DNA of 64,000 bases, from NCBI GenBank assembly GCA_934613645.1, contig CAKTTC010000003.1:1-64000 (forward strand). Direction: 5' to 3'. Position 1 is the first letter of the stretch, and every line of letters starts with the position of its first letter. The notes below the pieces were generated by a model that ran no database searches, had not been told where the DNA came from, and saw only the letters and a list, made by a program, of their open reading frames with translations. Origin of the DNA: an uncultured Opitutales bacterium (lineage in GTDB: Bacteria; Verrucomicrobiota; Verrucomicrobiia; Opitutales; Intestinicryptomonadaceae). Below, in pieces: positions 25,356 to 33,407 of this stretch. Position numbers and translations under genes: made by a program.

Positions 25356-25663
25356 ACTTTGCTTTTCGCGAATGTTTTTTACATGTTGGTAAGCGGCGGC
25401 GGCGGGCTTTGCCGTGCGCCTTTGTTCCCAATTAAAGTTGTAATACTCAAGTCCGCTTTGCGCCGCTCGCCTCCTGTGTGCATTTGATTTCAGTTGAAGT
25501 TCGTTATTCGTCAAAATCCCCAAACGTTATTGGTCGCATTTGGAAAATCATCGGCAGGCGTTTAGGTTTTTTATTTCTTATTTCTTCATTCTTATTTCCA
25601 AGAAAAAGATTGAGTGGGGGAAGTCTATTTGGTAGCTTATTTTCACAACACTAAAAAAGCATT

Positions 25664-27424
25664 ATGACTTGGATAAAAGATTCTGTTTTAATTTTCGTTG
25701 CCTCATTGGTTTTGTATCTCGGTTTTGCGGCGTTCCGTCCGCTCGCCAACCCCGACGAGGGCAGGTATTCGGAAATCTCGCGCGAAATGATTTCTTCGGG
25801 CGACTACATCACCCCGCAGCTTAACGGCATAGACTATTTCTACAAGCCCCCGCTGTTTTACTGGATGCAATGCGCATCGCTGAAGGCGTTCGGCTACAAC
25901 AGGGTTTCGACGCGCGCGGCGTCGACATTGATGGGCGTGTTCGGCATTCTCATGGCATACGGCGCGGGACGCTATTTCTTCGGGCGAAGGGCGGGCATAC
26001 TGTCGGCGGCGGTGCTTGCAACAACGCTTCTTTACTACATCATAGCGATGATTGTAACGCTCGATATGACTGTATCCGTATTTATGGTGGGCGCGGCGTT
26101 CTCGTTCCTGCTCGGCACAAAGCAGACGGGCAATGCGCGCGGCTGGCTGATTGTAAGTTTCTTTGCGTTCTGTGCGCTCGCGGTAATGACAAAGGGGATT
26201 ATCGGCATACTTCTTCCCTGCGGTGCGGCGTTCTTCTACGCGCTCTACAAAATCTTTGCGCGCAAGTTTGAAATGCCGACGTTCCGCGACGTTCTCTACT
26301 TCGTTTTCGGCGTGGCGGTATTCTTTGCAATAACTGCGCCGTGGCACATTTTGGCGAGTTTGGCGAACCCCTCCGCCGACGGCGTCGCCCTCTTTACATC
26401 CGACCCGCAGGGGCAGGGCTTTTTCTGGTATTACTTTGTTCACGAGCACTTTTTGCGCTATATCGACCCCGATACAAGCAGGCGCGCGCAGCCGTTTTGG
26501 TTCTTCCTCGTGATAGCTCCCGCGGGCGCGCTTCCGTGGTTGCTCCTGTTGCCGCGCATGGTAAAGGACGCGTTTATGGACGCTCAAAACGGGCTTGCAA
26601 AACGCCGCGACGTTTTCGTGTTTATGTTCATTTGGATTGTCCTGATTGTCGGCTTTTTCACGGCGTCAAGCTCCAAACTCGTCCCATACATTGTGGGGAT
26701 TTACCCCGCGTTTGCGGTGGTTGTGGGCGCGTGGCTTGCGTCGGTTTGGGACAGGATAAATTCGATTGATTTCAAAATAGAGAAATCCGTAATCTCTTTC
26801 TTGGGCGTTGCGCTTGTAATTGCAATTCCCATTCTCTACTACATCGGCGAACGCAAGTATCCCGACAAGGTTGTGTCCGACTTCCTGCTGAACTACTATG
26901 TTGCCGCAACTGTCGTTATGGGCGTTGCAGCCGCTGTCGTGATTGTGCGCGGTTGGGGGCGCGGAAACAATTCTCGCTTCTGGAAGGGCGTGTTTGCGTG
27001 GCTTGCGCTGGTGCTTGTTGCGGTGAACTTTTTGGCGATTTTAGTGCAGAAGCCCAATTCGGAGCGTCTGGCGGCGGAAATAAAGCGCGTGTGCGCCGAC
27101 GAACCTTTCGCAATAGCTTTTGACTACGGATACATGCAGGATTTGCCGTTCCTTTTGGACAAAGTTCCCTATTACATAGGCACGCCGCCCGAAGAACAGC
27201 GTTTCGGCTGGAAACGCAGTCCCGACAAGTATTCGTGGCGCGTTTTCCACAACGGCGAACTGCTCGGAAAATTCCTGCGCGAGAACGGAAAGATTGCGGC
27301 GGTTGCGCGCAAAGAGTCGCTGAATGAGCTCAGTTCGTTCAAGCTCCCGTTGGAGGTGAAGCAGCGGCTTGTTGTGGGCGATGTCGTTTTGTTCGACCTC
27401 TCTTTGAAAAATGAAACAAAATAA
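25664..27424 (+). CDS. ArnT/PMT-like (GT39/GT83) glycosyltransferase
   Basis: A 586-residue polytopic enzyme. The start has the hallmark first periplasmic loop PLANPDEGRYSEISREM with catalytic-type Asp-Glu, then DYITPQLNGIDYFYKPPLFYW, as in ArnT and other polyprenyl-phosphate-dependent transferases. About 11-12 membrane helices are followed by a soluble C-terminal periplasmic domain (about 460-586). Such enzymes move a sugar from a lipid carrier to lipid A, a protein or another glycan. It overlaps the next gene by 14 bases, so the four genes 25664-30615 are one operon. The substrate is unknown. Confidence 0.85.
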   Translation: MTWIKDSVLIFVASLVLYLGFAAFRPLANPDEGRYSEISREMISSGDYITPQLNGIDYFYKPPLFYWMQCASLKAFGYNRVSTRAASTLMGVFGILMAYGAGRYFFGRRAGILSAAVLATTLLYYIIAMIVTLDMTVSVFMVGAAFSFLLGTKQTGNARGWLIVSFFAFCALAVMTKGIIGILLPCGAAFFYALYKIFARKFEMPTFRDVLYFVFGVAVFFAITAPWHILASLANPSADGVALFTSDPQGQGFFWYYFVHEHFLRYIDPDTSRRAQPFWFFLVIAPAGALPWLLLLPRMVKDAFMDAQNGLAKRRDVFVFMFIWIVLIVGFFTASSSKLVPYIVGIYPAFAVVVGAWLASVWDRINSIDFKIEKSVISFLGVALVIAIPILYYIGERKYPDKVVSDFLLNYYVAATVVMGVAAAVVIVRGWGRGNNSRFWKGVFAWLALVLVAVNFLAILVQKPNSERLAAEIKRVCADEPFAIAFDYGYMQDLPFLLDKVPYYIGTPPEEQRFGWKRSPDKYSWRVFHNGELLGKFLRENGKIAAVARKESLNELSSFKLPLEVKQRLVVGDVVLFDLSLKNETK

Positions 27425-28121
27425 ACCCGAAAATTTTTGGCTGAATCTCGGCTGCAACATTGTTGCGCCGAGCGTTCTGCTGATAAAGGGCGCGGACATT
27501 GCAAAGCGCGTCGGGCTTGAGTGTGCCGACTTGGATTTGTTCGTATTCCTGCTTGCCATTGCCTTTCCCGTTGCCTACGGAATAGCCGATTTCGCCGTGC
27601 GACGCCGTTGGAATCTGTTTTCGGCGGTAGGTTTTTTGAGCGTGCTTCTCACGGGGGGAATAGGGCTTCTGAGCCTTTCGCGCGAATGGATTATCGTCAA
27701 GGAGGGCGCAGTGCCGCTCGTTTTGGGCTTTGCGGTTCTTCTTACGGCGTGGACGAAAAAGCCGCTCGCGAAAATGATTGTCTTAAGCGACTCCGTTTTC
27801 GACGTCCCGAAAATCGAAGCCGCCCTGCGCGAACGCGGCGCACAGGCGGAGTTCGACGCCAAAATGAAGTCCATAACATACATCATTGCGGCGTCGTTTT
27901 TGCTCAGCAGCGCGCTGAATTTTCTGCTGGCTTCAATCATATTCAAAAGTCCCGCGGGCACGCCCGAGTTCAACGAACAGCTCGGCACTATGACCGTGCT
28001 TTCGTTCCCCGTGATTGTGCTGCCTACAATGGTTGTTTTCGTTTTCGCTCTCATGAAGTTTTTCAAGGCTTTGGAGACGCTTGCGGGGCTTTCGCTCGAG
28101 GAGATAATGCTCAAAAAATGA
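27411..28121 (+). CDS. VC0807-like multi-pass membrane protein
   Basis: A 236-residue integral membrane protein with about six hydrophobic segments. The N terminus (ENFWLNLGCNIVAPSVLLIKG) and the following loop resemble the VC0807 family, related to septation protein A-like membrane proteins, whose function is unknown. It overlaps the ArnT-like gene upstream and shares ATGA with the gene downstream. No catalytic motif is visible. Confidence 0.6.
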   Translation: MKQNKPENFWLNLGCNIVAPSVLLIKGADIAKRVGLECADLDLFVFLLAIAFPVAYGIADFAVRRRWNLFSAVGFLSVLLTGGIGLLSLSREWIIVKEGAVPLVLGFAVLLTAWTKKPLAKMIVLSDSVFDVPKIEAALRERGAQAEFDAKMKSITYIIAASFLLSSALNFLLASIIFKSPAGTPEFNEQLGTMTVLSFPVIVLPTMVVFVFALMKFFKALETLAGLSLEEIMLKK

Positions 28122-28960
28122 CGCGCTTTGCGGCAGTGTTTGTCTGGCTTGCCGCCGCGGTTTCGGCGTTCTCCGCGGAGGTAGTCGACGGAAACGGACG
28201 CCGCGTTGTCCTGCCCGAAAACCCGCGCGCAGTGGCCATTTCGCCCGCGGCGGTAGACGTCGTGGTCTGGGCGGGGGCGCGGAAAAATCTGGTTGCCGTT
28301 TCGGCATACAGCTACATCGGCGGCGATTCGCTTCCCGTTGTGGGAACGTCGTATTGTCTGGATTGGGAACGCGTAATTCTTCTCAAGCCAGATGTTGTCA
28401 TCACCTCCAATATCCGCGACGAAAGCGTTGAGCGCAGGCTTGCGCGCTTCGGCATAAAGTGCGTTTATCTGCACAAGGAGGGGCTTGCAAACATTCCCGA
28501 AGACGTGCGTTTGGCGGGCGAAATTTTCGGAACGCGCCCCGTTGCGGAGGCTGCTGCGGAGCGTTTCAAGCGCGCGGTGCTGCGGAGGCGTTCGGGCGCG
28601 AAAATTCCCGCGCTGTTTTTGTTCGGCTCGGTCGCGGCGGGGAAGGGCTCTTACGTGTCGGATTTGCTTTCGAATTTCGGCTTCGAAAACTGCGCCGACA
28701 AAACGGAATCGGCTTGGCCTGTGCTCACGCGCGAATTTATTTTGCGCGAAAATCCCCGCGCGCTCTTTCTTGCGGTTGCGTCGCCCGAGCAGCGTGCGGA
28801 CGAGCTTGCGCGGCTTCGCGCCGACCCTGTTTGGGGCGGAATCGACGCCGTGCGCAACAACCGCGTGTATTTTGTGGAAATGGACAAAATCATTATCTCG
28901 AGTCCGCGCGTTGAGGCCTCCGCGGAGTTGCTACAAAAGGCGCGGGAGGACTTCGAATGA
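28118..28960 (+). CDS. BtuF/TroA-like periplasmic binding protein
   Basis: A 280-residue exported protein (signal peptide about 1-20, FSAEV). The domain is the helical-backbone substrate-binding fold used for cobalamin and Fe-siderophores: VDGNGRRVVLPENPRAVAISPAAVDVVVWAG, then LLKPDVVITSN, a long linker helix, and a C-terminal NNRVYFVEMDKII. No permease or ATPase lies beside it. Ligand is not certain; cobalamin would suit the B12-dependent mutase encoded at 41842. Start and stop both overlap neighbours by ATGA. Confidence 0.75.
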   Translation: MTRFAAVFVWLAAAVSAFSAEVVDGNGRRVVLPENPRAVAISPAAVDVVVWAGARKNLVAVSAYSYIGGDSLPVVGTSYCLDWERVILLKPDVVITSNIRDESVERRLARFGIKCVYLHKEGLANIPEDVRLAGEIFGTRPVAEAAAERFKRAVLRRRSGAKIPALFLFGSVAAGKGSYVSDLLSNFGFENCADKTESAWPVLTREFILRENPRALFLAVASPEQRADELARLRADPVWGGIDAVRNNRVYFVEMDKIIISSPRVEASAELLQKAREDFE

Positions 28961-30615
28961 GGAAGATTCTGTTTTTTGCGTTTGCGCTGTTTTTTCAAAC
29001 GGCGTTTGCCGAAATCGACAAAGACGCCGTGTATGTTGTGGCAAATGCTTCCGACGCGCAGTCGGTGGAGCTTGCCGAGTTTTACTGCTCGCTCAGAAAC
29101 ATAAAGCACGACAACATAATTTTGCTCGATTTGCCGAAGAACAGGCCGTTTCTTTCGCGCGCGGAATATGTGCGGCTGCTTGAGAATCCGCTTTTCGAAA
29201 AGCTTGTGGCAAAGGGGGCTGTTTCTGCCACGCCGATAGGCTCTGCCGACGCTTTCGGCAGGTGCGACTATCTCCTTTCGCGCGTGAATCTCGATTTTCT
29301 CGTTTTGTGCAGGGGCATTCCGTGGGGCATTTCCACGCGCAATCCGTCTTCGCGCGCAATCAATTCGGCGGCTACCGAAGAAGCCAGTGTCGACAGCGAA
29401 ATTTCGGCGCGCTTTATTCCGCACAAAATGAAAAATTCCGTCCGCAACCCCGTCTACAAGCGCGACGCCGAAACTTGGCGTGCCTACGGGCTTGTCCGCA
29501 CTGCGCGGCTTGACGGCGCGACATTGGCGGACGTTAAAAACGCGCTGCTTAAAACTTTGGAGGCCGAACGCCGCGGGCTGCGCGGGCGCGCGTATATCGA
29601 CAAGTCTTTGAGGGCGCGGCTGGGCGACATCTGGCTTGAAAAGGCCGCCGAACATTTGCGCGCCGAGGGCTTCGACGTAGACGTTGAAAGCACGCGCGCG
29701 CTGTTCCCGCTTACGCGCAGGTTCGACTACCCCGCGTATTATTTCGGCTGGCATTCGTCGTGGTTGCAGGGATATTTTTCGCTGCCCGAATTCCGCGTGT
29801 CGGACGGAATGGTCGGCTGGCAAATCTACTCTTTCAGCGCGCTTTCAATGCGCTCGCGCGCCTTCTGGACGCCCATGTTCGTTTCCAAAAACGCGGGGGC
29901 TACCGACGGCAACGTGTTCGAGCCCTTCCTTGCGCTCACGCGCGACATCTCCGAATTTTCGCGGCTTTATTTCGGCGCAAAAATGCTCCCCGCCGAGGCT
30001 GCGTTTGCCGCGCTTCCCGCGCTCAGCTGGCAGAGCGTGTATGTGGGCGACCCCCTCTACAATCCCCATAAAAAGACGCTCGAAATGCAGATTGCCGACA
30101 TCGACGCGGGGAAAATCGACGAACTTTCGCAATACGCGCTAATCCGCCGCGCAAACATTGTCGCGCGCGAAAACGGCAACGGCGCGGCGGCGGAATTTCT
30201 CGGCAAATACGCGGGCAAAATTCCCGACACCGCGCTTGTGTGGAAAATGCTCGAGCTTTCGCCGGAATCAGAAAAGGGGCGTTTTGCCGAAACGCTTTTT
30301 TCTCGCGACATCTTTGCCGACATTCAGTATTCTGGGCTTGCCTTCGAACTTTCGCGGTATTTCGAAAAAAACGGCGACGCGCCCAAAGCTTTGCATATTC
30401 TGGAGGCTATTGTCGGAATCCGCAAAGGCGCGTTGCAGCAGTCGGCGGCAAAGGAAGCCGAACGCGCGGCAAAGGCGGCGGGGCTTCAACTTTCGGAAAA
30501 AACCGTCGCGGTTCTCAACGAAATAGCCGCCCAGAAAATGAGACAGCTTGAGCGCGAGCAGAAAAGACGCGCTCAAAACGAGCAGAAAAAACGCGCCCAA
30601 AAGCAGGCAAAATAA
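28957..30615 (+). CDS. Secreted TIGR03790-family protein
   Basis: A 552-residue exported protein with signal peptide 1-18. The N-terminal domain has the TIGR03790 pattern: AVYVVANASDAQSVELAEFYCSLR, then HDNIILLDLPK, DFLVLCRGIPW, and later PAYYFGWHSSW and VYVGDPLYNP. The tail is a tetratricopeptide-like helical region (about 380-500) and a Gln/Arg/Lys coiled coil. The family is widespread in Verrucomicrobia and some other phyla; its biochemical role is unknown. Last gene of the operon, followed by a terminator. Confidence 0.8.
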   Translation: MRKILFFAFALFFQTAFAEIDKDAVYVVANASDAQSVELAEFYCSLRNIKHDNIILLDLPKNRPFLSRAEYVRLLENPLFEKLVAKGAVSATPIGSADAFGRCDYLLSRVNLDFLVLCRGIPWGISTRNPSSRAINSAATEEASVDSEISARFIPHKMKNSVRNPVYKRDAETWRAYGLVRTARLDGATLADVKNALLKTLEAERRGLRGRAYIDKSLRARLGDIWLEKAAEHLRAEGFDVDVESTRALFPLTRRFDYPAYYFGWHSSWLQGYFSLPEFRVSDGMVGWQIYSFSALSMRSRAFWTPMFVSKNAGATDGNVFEPFLALTRDISEFSRLYFGAKMLPAEAAFAALPALSWQSVYVGDPLYNPHKKTLEMQIADIDAGKIDELSQYALIRRANIVARENGNGAAAEFLGKYAGKIPDTALVWKMLELSPESEKGRFAETLFSRDIFADIQYSGLAFELSRYFEKNGDAPKALHILEAIVGIRKGALQQSAAKEAERAAKAAGLQLSEKTVAVLNEIAAQKMRQLEREQKRRAQNEQKKRAQKQAK

Positions 30616-30619
30616 CGGT

Positions 30620-30643
30620 GCGGGCAGTGCGCCCGCTTTTTTT
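30620..30643 (+). terminator. Rho-independent terminator
   Basis: GCGGGC and GCCCGC pair around a 5-base loop, followed by seven T. It closes the GT39-to-TIGR03790 operon. Confidence 0.75.
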
Positions 30644-30717
30644 GTTTTAAATTCAAAACCAATCCGTTTTGCCCGTGATATATTGTATAATAATGAAGAA
30701 TTTTTGCTAAAAATGGG

Positions 30718-30748
30718 TTGACTTTTAAAGCTATGTTTTAAATATTAA
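30718..30748 (+). promoter_or_regulatory. Possible promoter of the dhaK operon
   Basis: TTGACT (30718-30723) with AATATT/TATTAA starting 17-19 bases downstream, in an AT-rich stretch. The fit is moderate. A TATAAT farther upstream (near 30686) has no good -35. Confidence 0.35.
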
Positions 30749-30810
30749 GTATAAAAAAGGGCGCGAGTGTCGGACTTGCGTCCGCCTCAACCCGAACAAA
30801 CGGCTCAGTT

Positions 30811-31815
30811 ATGAAAATGAAAAAGTTTATAAACGCTCCCGAAAACCTCGCTCCCGAATTGCTCGAAGGTTTGGCGGCGGCGTATCCGCAGAAAATCAAA
30901 TTGGAGGGCAAAGTGGTAGTGCGCGCCCAGCCAAAGTCGAAGGACAAAGTGGCAATAATCACTCTCGGCGGGGCGGGGCACGAGCCCGCACTCAGCGGCT
31001 TCGTGGGCTACGGCATGCTCGACGCCAGCATTGTCGGCGACATCTTTGCCGCTCCCAATGCAGTCGCCGTTTTCGAGGGATTGAAAAAATTCAAAGACTA
31101 CGCGGGCATTCTGCTTGTTGTCCTCAACCACGCGGGCGATGTTATGAGCGCGAATATGGCCATGAAAATGGCGGCTCGCGAAAAAATCAACGTCAAGAGC
31201 ATTCTCGTTGCCGACGACATCAGCGCGGGCAAAGACGCCGCACAAAAAGACCGCCGCGGTTTGGCGGGCTGCATTCCGCTTTTCAAAGTTGCGGGCGCGG
31301 CCGCGGAAGAGGGTAAATCGCTCGACGAAGTTCTGGCTGTCGCAGAAAAATTCAACTCCAGAATCGCCACGCTGGCGGTTGCAATGACGGGCTGCACGCA
31401 CCCGCAAAACGGCTCGCCCATTGCGGAACTCGCCGAAGACGAAATGGAAATCGGCATGGGGCAGCACGGCGAAGGCGGCGGCGGCAGAACGAAAATTCTC
31501 ACAGCCGACGAAACCGCAAAAATAATGTTCGGCAACCTTGTAAACGCGGTCGGTTTGAAATCGGGCGAAAAGGTTTTCCTGATAATAAACGGAACGGGCG
31601 CGTGCACACCGATGGAAATGTCGATAGTCTTCCGCGCATGCGCGAAGCTCGCAGCGGAAATGGGCGCGAAAGTGGAGTGCGGCATTATTGACGAACTGCT
31701 CACCGTTCAGGAAATGGCGGGCTTCCAGATGATTCTGTGCGTTGTAGACGACGCCCAGCTTGCCGCGCTCAACGCAAAAAGCAACGCTCCGTATTGGACA
31801 TCTTTGGGAGAATAA
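30811..31815 (+). CDS. dhaK: Dihydroxyacetone kinase subunit DhaK
   Basis: A 334-residue DhaK subunit: TLGGAGHEPALSGFVG lead, FAAPNAV, and a GQHGEGG motif carrying the His that binds dihydroxyacetone covalently (E. coli has HGEPG there). The INGTGACTPMEMSIVF region matches the substrate-domain end. It pairs with DhaL at 31820. No DhaM phosphotransferase subunit is in the window, so this may be an ATP-dependent two-subunit kinase or may act on another short ketose such as erythrulose. Gap to dhaL is 4 bases. Confidence 0.9.
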   Translation: MKMKKFINAPENLAPELLEGLAAAYPQKIKLEGKVVVRAQPKSKDKVAIITLGGAGHEPALSGFVGYGMLDASIVGDIFAAPNAVAVFEGLKKFKDYAGILLVVLNHAGDVMSANMAMKMAAREKINVKSILVADDISAGKDAAQKDRRGLAGCIPLFKVAGAAAEEGKSLDEVLAVAEKFNSRIATLAVAMTGCTHPQNGSPIAELAEDEMEIGMGQHGEGGGGRTKILTADETAKIMFGNLVNAVGLKSGEKVFLIINGTGACTPMEMSIVFRACAKLAAEMGAKVECGIIDELLTVQEMAGFQMILCVVDDAQLAALNAKSNAPYWTSLGE

Positions 31816-31819
31816 AACT

Positions 31820-32434
31820 ATGGAACTTACTTTGGAAAAACTCAAAAAAATGTTCGCCGCAGCCGCAAAGGTGGTTGACGAACAGCAGATGTATCTTTGC
31901 AAGCTCGACGCCGTCTGCGGCGACGGCGACCACGGCGTTGCCATAAAGGGCGCAATCGACGCCGCAAACGGCTCTATTGCCTCAGCCACAAATCTCAAAG
32001 ACGCGTTTTTCGACGCCGGCATGGCTGCAATGTCGCATTCAAACGGCTCGACAAGCTCCATTTACGGCTCGCTTTTGATGGGCGTGTCGGAGGGAGTGCC
32101 CGACGGCGCGGAAAGCCTCGACGCCGTCTCATTGGCTTCGGCGTTCGAAGCGGGGCTTAACTCCATGCGCGACATCGTTAAAGGCGACGTAGGCGACAAA
32201 ACTTGCTTCGACGCCCTCATTCCCGCAATCAAGGCAATGGCGGGCAAAGCAACCGTTGCCGAGGCTCTCGACGCCGCAGCTTCGGCCGCCGACGCCGGCG
32301 CAAAAAACACAGTCAATTTGCAGGCCAAATTCGGCCGCGCGCGCAACCTCGGCGAAAAGTCGGTGGGCACGCTCGACCCGGGTGCGGTTTCGTGCGCAAT
32401 GATTTTCGCGGAATTCGCGAAGGCTTTTAAATAA
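31820..32434 (+). CDS. dhaL: Dihydroxyacetone kinase subunit DhaL
   Basis: A 204-residue nucleotide-binding subunit. The Mg-ADP/ATP site is CGDGDHG with the Asp residues that bind metal, followed by the NGSTSSIYGSLLMG and later DPGAVS segments. It forms the helical barrel cap that phosphorylates ketone bound to DhaK. ATG at 31820 fits the spacing to dhaK; the longer frame overlaps it. Next gene is 46 bases away on the same strand. Confidence 0.92.
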   Translation: MELTLEKLKKMFAAAAKVVDEQQMYLCKLDAVCGDGDHGVAIKGAIDAANGSIASATNLKDAFFDAGMAAMSHSNGSTSSIYGSLLMGVSEGVPDGAESLDAVSLASAFEAGLNSMRDIVKGDVGDKTCFDALIPAIKAMAGKATVAEALDAAASAADAGAKNTVNLQAKFGRARNLGEKSVGTLDPGAVSCAMIFAEFAKAFK

Positions 32435-32480
32435 CAGTTGAAATATAAACAAACAATCTTAACATAGAAAAGAAAAAATT

Positions 32481-33359
32481 ATGGCAGACGCAGAAGGCAA
32501 TATTGCCGCAAAAAATTACGGAATAGGTATCGAACCCAAGAACGAGGGCTTTTTCATGAAAGGCTCGGACAACCTCGACTGGGGCGTTAAGGCGAGACTC
32601 TCGCGCATATTCAACCCCAAAAGCGGAAACGCCGTCATGTTGGCGTTCGACCACGGCTACATTATGGGTCCCACAAGCGGCTTGGAAAGAATGGACTTGT
32701 CCATTGTCCCTCTCATCGAATACGCCGACTGCATTATGTGCACGCGCGGCACGCTGCGCTCGGTAGTTCCGCCGACGTGCAACAAGCCCGTTGCGCTGCG
32801 CTTCAGCGCGGGTTCTACAATCCTTACAAAACTCAATAACGAGTGCCTTGCCGACATCGACGACGCCATCCGTCTCGACGCCGCCGCCCTCGCGCCCATG
32901 GTTGCCATCGGCGACGAAGACTTCGAGGCGAAGACAATCCAGAACCTCGCCCGCTGCGTCGATTACACTTCGCGCTACGGAATCCCGACTCTCGGCGTAA
33001 CGGCGGTCGGCAAGAATCTCGTTCGCGACGCCCGCTATCTGGGCTTGGCAACGCGCGTGTGCGCAGAAAACGGCGCGACGTTCGTCAAAACATACTACTG
33101 CGAAGAGGGCTTTGAAAAGGTAGTTGCCGGCTGCCCCGTTCCGATTGTCATTGCCGGCGGCAAAAAGCTTCCCGAGAAGGACGCTCTTGAGCTTGCCTAC
33201 AAGGCGATTTCAAGCGGCGCGCGCGGCGTTGATATGGGCAGAAACATATTCCAGTCGGAAAATCCCGTTGCGATGATTACCGCCGTCAAGGGCGTAGTCC
33301 ACGACGGACTCAAGCCCGACGAAGCATACGAGCTTTACAGAAGCGTGGCGAACAAGTAG
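32481..33359 (+). CDS. LsrF-like thiolase/aldolase (DeoC/LacD-type barrel)
   Basis: A 292-residue class I aldolase-type barrel very close to LsrF in sequence pattern: DWGVKARLSRIFNP, MLAFDHGYIMGPT, MCTRGTLRSVVPP, KTYYCEEGFEKV with the Schiff-base-type Lys, and IVIAGGKKLPEKDAL. LsrF transfers an acetyl group from 3-hydroxy-5-phosphonooxypentane-2,4-dione to CoA, giving dihydroxyacetone phosphate and acetyl-CoA in AI-2 breakdown. No other lsr genes lie nearby; instead DhaK and DhaL precede it. The shared product with DhaKL (DHAP) suggests a short-chain sugar pathway, with the true substrate unknown. Confidence 0.85.
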   Translation: MADAEGNIAAKNYGIGIEPKNEGFFMKGSDNLDWGVKARLSRIFNPKSGNAVMLAFDHGYIMGPTSGLERMDLSIVPLIEYADCIMCTRGTLRSVVPPTCNKPVALRFSAGSTILTKLNNECLADIDDAIRLDAAALAPMVAIGDEDFEAKTIQNLARCVDYTSRYGIPTLGVTAVGKNLVRDARYLGLATRVCAENGATFVKTYYCEEGFEKVVAGCPVPIVIAGGKKLPEKDALELAYKAISSGARGVDMGRNIFQSENPVAMITAVKGVVHDGLKPDEAYELYRSVANK

Positions 33360-33407
33360 TTCGCCGCTTTTGGTGGGGGAGGAATTTTTTTTACAGGAGG
33401 ACACATT

